A DNA stretch of 64,000 nucleotides from Pseudomonas rustica. GTDB lineage: Bacteria > Pseudomonadota > Gammaproteobacteria > Pseudomonadales > Pseudomonadaceae. The position numbers and the translations under genes are program-made. Where the stretch lies: assembly GCF_018336155.1 (NCBI RefSeq), contig NZ_JAGYHF010000001.1, positions 124,001 through 188,000 of the forward strand, in the 5' to 3' direction. Every line of letters begins with the position of its first letter. Position 1 is the stretch's first letter. Below are positions 60,351 through 64,000 of this stretch, in pieces. The notes beneath the pieces are model-generated. The model had not been told where the DNA came from. It worked only from the letters and a program-made list of their open reading frames with translations, and did no database searches.

Positions 60351-60629
60351 TTAACGGCCGGCGCGGGATTCGCGAATGTAGAAACGCGCCTTCTCGGCCT
60401 TGCTCGCACAACCTTCGAAACCTTCGAATTGCTGCTGGGTTTTGGCCGCCGTCAGCAACGACAGCGCTTTGGAATAACTGACGGTGCCGGCAAAGCCTTC
60501 GGCCTTGGCCAGATCCAGCTCATGCCACGCCGTGTCGAGTTGGCTGCCGCAACTGTCGCGGTACGCAGTCTTGCCGGCGCAACCGGCCAATGCCAGGGCG
60601 ATCAAGGGCACACAGATCCAGGCTTTCAT
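60351..60629 (-). CDS. small lipoprotein (92 aa)
   Basis: The N-terminus KAWICVPLIALALAGCAG is a signal peptide ending in a lipobox (L-A-G-C), so the mature protein of about 76 residues is lipid-anchored. The body is helical (DTAWHELDLAKAEGF, SYSKALSLLTAAKTQQQFE) with three further cysteines (DSCGSQL, EGCASKA). ATG 60629 is preferred to the GTG just upstream, with AGGTG before it. It resembles widespread small Pseudomonas lipoproteins of unknown function. It is probably outer-membrane located, since no aspartate follows the lipid-bearing cysteine. Confidence 0.8.
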   Translation of the reverse strand: MKAWICVPLIALALAGCAGKTAYRDSCGSQLDTAWHELDLAKAEGFAGTVSYSKALSLLTAAKTQQQFEGFEGCASKAEKARFYIRESRAGR

Positions 60630-60846
60630 CACTTACACCTCAAAAATAGGTCAACAGTCGTGCAGGTAAGACGGTTCGGCGGCGAAAAAGTGCCTTGTGC
60701 GGCCGTGATTCTGCGGTGGCGAAAAGGATAGCCCCGCGCGGCCATGAAGTATCGAAAAAACGACGCGACTGCGCCGCTGAGCGACCTCAGCGATTGAGCC
60801 GCTTGCCCGATGGGTGCATTGTGCAACCTTGTCGGGAGGAAGCTGG

Positions 60847-61893
60847 ATGAAAAAGCGTGTCGCGCTGGTACTGGGCTCCGGTGGCGCCCGGGGCTATGCC
60901 CATATCGGAGTCATTGAAGAAATCGAAAAACGCGGTTACGAAATCGCCTGCATTGCCGGTTGTTCGATGGGCGCGGTGGTTGGCGGTATCTACGCCGCCG
61001 GCAAACTCGATGAATACCGCAACTGGATCGAAAGCCTCGACTATCTCGACGTGCTGCGCCTGGTCGATGTCAGCTTCCGCCTCGGCGCAATTCGCGGTGA
61101 AAAAGTTTTCGGGCAGATCCGCAAAATCGTCGGCGAGATCAATATCGAAGACCTGCGCATCCCCTACACCGCCGTCGCCGCCGACCTCACCAATCAACAG
61201 GAAATCTGGTTTCAGGAAGGCTGTCTGCACCAGGCCATGCGCGCTTCAGCGGCGATTCCCAGCCTGTTCACGCCCGTGATGCAAGGCAATCGCATGCTGG
61301 TCGATGGCGGCATTCTCAACCCGCTGCCGATCGTGCCGGTGGTGTCCAGCCACTGTGATTTGATCATCGCGGTCAATCTCAACTCGACCAACCAGCGGCA
61401 TTACAAACTGCCGGTGATCCAGCGTCCGCCGGCGTTTCGTTCGCGTTTCGACAGTCTGATCAGTTCGTTGGGCTCGAAGATGCCGTTTCGCCGCACCCAG
61501 GCTGAACAGTTGTTGAAGCTGGAACAGGAAGCGTTGCGTGCGGAAGCGGCGGATATCAATCCGTGGCTGGAAGGCGCCGACCCCGATAATCAGCAACCGG
61601 CCGCCGCGCCTGAGCGTGAAGGCGCACCGAAATCGGCGACGGGTTCGTTCATCATCGATAACGTCGGGCCGGCGTCATTGCTGGATCTGATCAACCAGAG
61701 TTTCGAGGTGATGCAGACTTCGTTGGCGCAGTACAAGATTGCCGGGTATCCGCCGGATATTTTGATCAACGTGCCGAAGCGGGTTTGCCGGTTTTTCGAG
61801 TTTTACAAAGCGCCGGAATTGATCGCGCTGGGCAGGGAGATTGCGCGGGATACGATGGATCGGTATGAGAGTGAGCAGGGAGATCGGAGCTGA
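60847..61893 (+). CDS. patatin-like phospholipase (RssA/NTE type)
   Basis: A 348-residue protein with the patatin fold. The oxyanion glycine loop is VLGSGGARGYAHIGV, the nucleophile serine lies in IAGCSMGAVVGGIYA (G-x-S-x-G, near residue 38), and the catalytic aspartate is in MLVDGGILNPLPI (near 153), giving the Ser-Asp dyad. Residues from about 250 are a charged linker followed by a conserved C-terminal helix region (QYKIAGYPPDILINVPKR). It hydrolyses acyl esters of phospholipids or lysophospholipids. GGAGG seven bases before ATG 60847 fixes the start. There is no signal peptide, so it is cytoplasmic or peripheral. A REP pair follows. Confidence 0.88.
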   Translation: MKKRVALVLGSGGARGYAHIGVIEEIEKRGYEIACIAGCSMGAVVGGIYAAGKLDEYRNWIESLDYLDVLRLVDVSFRLGAIRGEKVFGQIRKIVGEINIEDLRIPYTAVAADLTNQQEIWFQEGCLHQAMRASAAIPSLFTPVMQGNRMLVDGGILNPLPIVPVVSSHCDLIIAVNLNSTNQRHYKLPVIQRPPAFRSRFDSLISSLGSKMPFRRTQAEQLLKLEQEALRAEAADINPWLEGADPDNQQPAAAPEREGAPKSATGSFIIDNVGPASLLDLINQSFEVMQTSLAQYKIAGYPPDILINVPKRVCRFFEFYKAPELIALGREIARDTMDRYESEQGDRS

Positions 61894-61919
61894 TTGCTTT
61901 GTGAGGATTTTAGGGCCTT

Positions 61920-61990
61920 ATCGCGAGCAAGCTTTGCTCCTACAGGTTTTGCATGATTCCGTACCCGTAGGAGCAAAGCTTGCTCGCGAT
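61920..61990. repeat. REP inverted pair, variant with GCTTTGCTCCTAC arm
   Basis: ATCGCGAGCAAGCTTTGCTC (61920 on) and its exact 24-bp inverse complement at 61967-61990 lie between the patatin gene and kdpE. The sequence mixes the GCGAGCAAGC part of one REP class with the TCCTAC part of the other. Confidence 0.88.
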
Positions 61991-61997
61991 GAGGCGC

Positions 61998-62693
61998 TCA
62001 GCCAACCTCACTCAACAGCCGATACCCAACCCCCGCCTCCGTCACAATAAACCGTGGTCGCGTCGGATCATCCGCCAGTTTCTGCCGCAAATGCCCCACT
62101 ACGATCCGCAGATAATGACTGTCCTCGGTGTGCGTCGGCCCCCAGATATCCTTAAGCAATTGCTGTTGGGTGATGACCCTTCCCGGATGCCGCGCCAGTT
62201 GCGCCAGCACCGCGTATTCCTTGCGAGTCAGCGCCACTTCAACGCCGTCGAGCAGCACCCGCCGATAGGCCAGATCCACGGTCAGCGGGCCAAAACTCAA
62301 CGCCGCTTGTTGCGCCTCCCCCGCCGGCGCCTGACGCAACAACGCCCGCACCCGCGCAAGAAATTCCTGAATGCCGAACGGCTTGGTCACGTAGTCGTTG
62401 GCGCCGCCATCCAGTGCCTCGACCTTCTGCCCTTCACTGGCACGCACCGACAACACAAGCACCGGCGCCGTGGCCCATTCGCGAAACTCACGGAGCACTT
62501 GCTGGCCGTCCATGTCCGGCAGGCCGAGGTCGAGCACCAGCAAGTCCGGTTTATTCAGCGCCGCTTGCGCCAGGCCCTCGGCGCCGGTGCCAGCCTCGAG
62601 CACTTTGTAGCCTTGTGAGGCGAGGCTGATGCGCAGGAATTTACGGATCTGCGGTTCGTCGTCGATGACCAAAATGGTCGCGGTCTGGCTCAT
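61998..62693 (-). CDS. kdpE: potassium-responsive response regulator KdpE
   Basis: A 231-residue OmpR-family regulator. The receiver has ILVIDDEPQIRKFLRISL, phospho-acceptor Asp in LLVLDLGLPDMDGQQVLREF, the SVRASEGQKV switch loop and DYVTKPFGIQEFLARV. The winged-helix DNA-binding domain is LTRKEYAVLAQLARHPGRVI and ends with PRFIVTEAGVGYRL. KdpE activates the high-affinity potassium ATPase operon kdpFABC under K+ limitation or turgor stress. It follows kdpD by 48 bases on the same strand, which together with the sequence makes the assignment firm. Confidence 0.92.
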   Translation of the reverse strand: MSQTATILVIDDEPQIRKFLRISLASQGYKVLEAGTGAEGLAQAALNKPDLLVLDLGLPDMDGQQVLREFREWATAPVLVLSVRASEGQKVEALDGGANDYVTKPFGIQEFLARVRALLRQAPAGEAQQAALSFGPLTVDLAYRRVLLDGVEVALTRKEYAVLAQLARHPGRVITQQQLLKDIWGPTHTEDSHYLRIVVGHLRQKLADDPTRPRFIVTEAGVGYRLLSEVG

Positions 62694-62741
62694 GAATTCA
62701 CATCAACAGAAAAGATGGGCAAGAGAGTAGCGCAGTCGGCA

Positions 62742-64000
62742 TCAGGCTTCATTGTCCATCCCCGGTTGCGCCTGCAACGGCAGGTGCAGAGCGATGCAAG
62801 TGCCGCGACCTTCGATGCCGTCAGCGACGGTGATTCGTCCGCCATGCGCACCGACCATGCCCTGACAGATCGCCAGCCCGAGACCGGTGCCCTGCCCGCC
62901 GCGATCACCGCGTGCGGCGGTGTAGAACATATCGAAAATCTTCGCGCGCTCGTCTTCGGGAATCCCCGGGCCTTCGTCACTGACCGAGAAGAAAATCTCG
63001 CTGTCATCGGCGCCGGCGCGTAACTCCAGACGACCGTGGTTTGGCGAAAACCGTGCGGCGTTTTCCATCACGTTGACCAACGCCTGCTCGATCAGCGCTG
63101 CATGCACGAACAGCAACGGCAACTCGGCCGGCACCTCGGTGCTGACCTGCAACGGCGCCAGCACCGCGCGCAGACGATTGAGCGAACTGCCGACGATGTC
63201 CGCCGGTGACACCCAGTCCCGCGCCAGCTTCAACGCGCCGTGGCCGAGGCGGGTCATGTCGAGCAGATTCTGGATATAGCGGTCAAGGCGTTCGGCTTCA
63301 TCACGAGTGCCTTCAAGCAGCTCGCGGCGATCCTCCAACGGGATTGCTTCGCCGAGCGCCAACAGGCTGTCGATGCTACCGCGCATGGCGGTCAACGGCG
63401 TGCGCAAATCATGTGAAACCGAGGCCAGTAGCGCACTGCGCAATTGCTCGGTTTCGCCATGCAGGCGTGCGGCTTCGAGATCGTCGGCCAGTTGCGCGCG
63501 GGCCAGTGCCTGCGCCAGCGGCTGGCTCAACGCGGTCAGCAGACGTCGGCGCTGGCCGCTCAAGGTCTGGCCTTCTTTGGCGCAGACGCCGAGCAGCGCC
63601 AGCGGCCCATCCTCGACCGACAATGGCCACCACCACCAACGCCCGAACGGCAACGTGCCGGTGCCCATGCCCGCCGGTTGATCGTGTTGCCAGGCCCAAT
63701 CGGCGGCGGCGCGTTCGGATTCAGTGAATTGCAGCGGCCCGCCGGTCTCGATTTTCCAGCCGCCCTGGCCGTCACGATTGAGCAGGCAGAGTTGCAGATC
63801 GCTCCAGCCGTTGAGGTGTTGCGCGGCGGCGCTGACCACGGCTTGACGATCAGTTGCGGCCGTCAGTTTGCGTGACAGATCGAGCAGCTCGGTGGTCTCT
63901 TCCTGGGTGTCGCGCAACGCCTGCAATTGTCGACGCTGACGCGCCGCAAGGTTGCCGGTGAGCGCCGCCATCAACAGGAAAAACAGCAGGGTCAGCACGT
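62742..64000 (-). CDS. kdpD: potassium sensor histidine kinase KdpD, C-terminal part (cut by window edge)
   Basis: The frame is open to the end of the window, and about 419 residues are seen out of the usual 880-900. Visible are the last membrane helix (LTLLFFLLMAALTGNLA), a GAF-like region (LDLSRKLTAATDRQAVVSAA), HisKA with the phospho-acceptor in LLASVSHDLRTPLTAMRGS, the N box ALVNVMENAARFSPN, the G boxes SDEGPGIPEDERAKIFDMFY and QGTGLGLAICQGMV, and a short tail. The N-terminal KdpD and Usp domains that sense potassium and bind c-di-AMP or ATP are outside the window. It phosphorylates KdpE, encoded directly downstream. Confidence 0.92.
   Translation of the reverse strand, partial: VLTLLFFLLMAALTGNLAARQRRQLQALRDTQEETTELLDLSRKLTAATDRQAVVSAAAQHLNGWSDLQLCLLNRDGQGGWKIETGGPLQFTESERAAADWAWQHDQPAGMGTGTLPFGRWWWWPLSVEDGPLALLGVCAKEGQTLSGQRRRLLTALSQPLAQALARAQLADDLEAARLHGETEQLRSALLASVSHDLRTPLTAMRGSIDSLLALGEAIPLEDRRELLEGTRDEAERLDRYIQNLLDMTRLGHGALKLARDWVSPADIVGSSLNRLRAVLAPLQVSTEVPAELPLLFVHAALIEQALVNVMENAARFSPNHGRLELRAGADDSEIFFSVSDEGPGIPEDERAKIFDMFYTAARGDRGGQGTGLGLAICQGMVGAHGGRITVADGIEGRGTCIALHLPLQAQPGMDNEA

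Noticed and set aside
1..64000. tRNA genes, rRNA, CRISPR arrays and insertion sequences
   Set aside because: No cloverleaf-like gene, regular spacer array or transposase with terminal repeats was recognised by eye. The only regular repeats are REP pairs and the GmtZ coding repeats.

Overview
The window is a Pseudomonas chromosome segment, most likely from the P. fluorescens group. The gene order sagS, ospR, gpx, msrB, alaA, htpX between 46.6 and 53.1 kb matches the P. aeruginosa PA2824-PA2830 region. The core genes are GC-rich, and their intergenic gaps carry two classes of Pseudomonas-type REP inverted repeats. Every function here is inferred by reading translated sequence, since no search could be run.

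Left part (1 to about 9 kb): an accessory, partly decayed stretch. It holds an EAL-domain fragment, a two-domain universal stress protein, an apparently N-truncated EamA transporter, two related tiny proteins, a doubly inactivated DUF1289 gene, a periplasmic binding protein, a CHASE-GGDEF diguanylate cyclase and the C-terminal part of a heavy-metal-type sensor kinase. Gaps are long and there are no REP elements.

Island (about 9 to 27.84 kb): an integrative element whose recombination module is gmtY-gmtZ-gmtX, the gamma-mobile-trio (GMT). GmtY is a tyrosine recombinase. GmtZ is a 1744-residue integrase with 16 N-terminal repeats. The module lies at the right end, and the right junction sits inside greB: greB resumes at 27839 directly after an in-frame stop, and its first third is not in the window. 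The cargo begins with a Gabija-like pair (OLD/TOPRIM nuclease plus UvrD-like helicase) and a PD-(D/E)XK/DUF559-like nuclease. Next come an unnamed trio (membrane protein, 62-residue protein, HNH-like protein) and a PPP-type phosphatase. The remainder is a small glyoxalase-associated-motif protein, four short genes on the minus strand, and a two-HTH regulator behind a perfect 10-bp inverted repeat. This looks like an anti-phage defence island, and the trio at 13.97-15.45 kb is the best candidate for something undescribed.

Core chromosome (27.84 to 64 kb): a LexA-box-controlled small gene, a Kef-type antiporter, an Amt ammonium transporter, a YqjD/YqjE/YqjK-like envelope operon, an EAL protein and dgt. 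A BvgAS/EvgAS-like two-component pair is followed by an HD-GYP protein with an unusually long insert. Then come the sagS to htpX oxidative-stress block with a clear palindromic operator before gpx-ospR, DoxX, an MltF-like transglycosylase, tatD, a chemoreceptor, a thioesterase, a CHAD protein, a lipoprotein, a patatin-like lipase, and kdpE with the 3' part of kdpD. Cyclic-di-GMP turnover (two EAL, one GGDEF and one HD-GYP protein) and hybrid sensing recur throughout. No tRNA, rRNA or CRISPR array was recognised.
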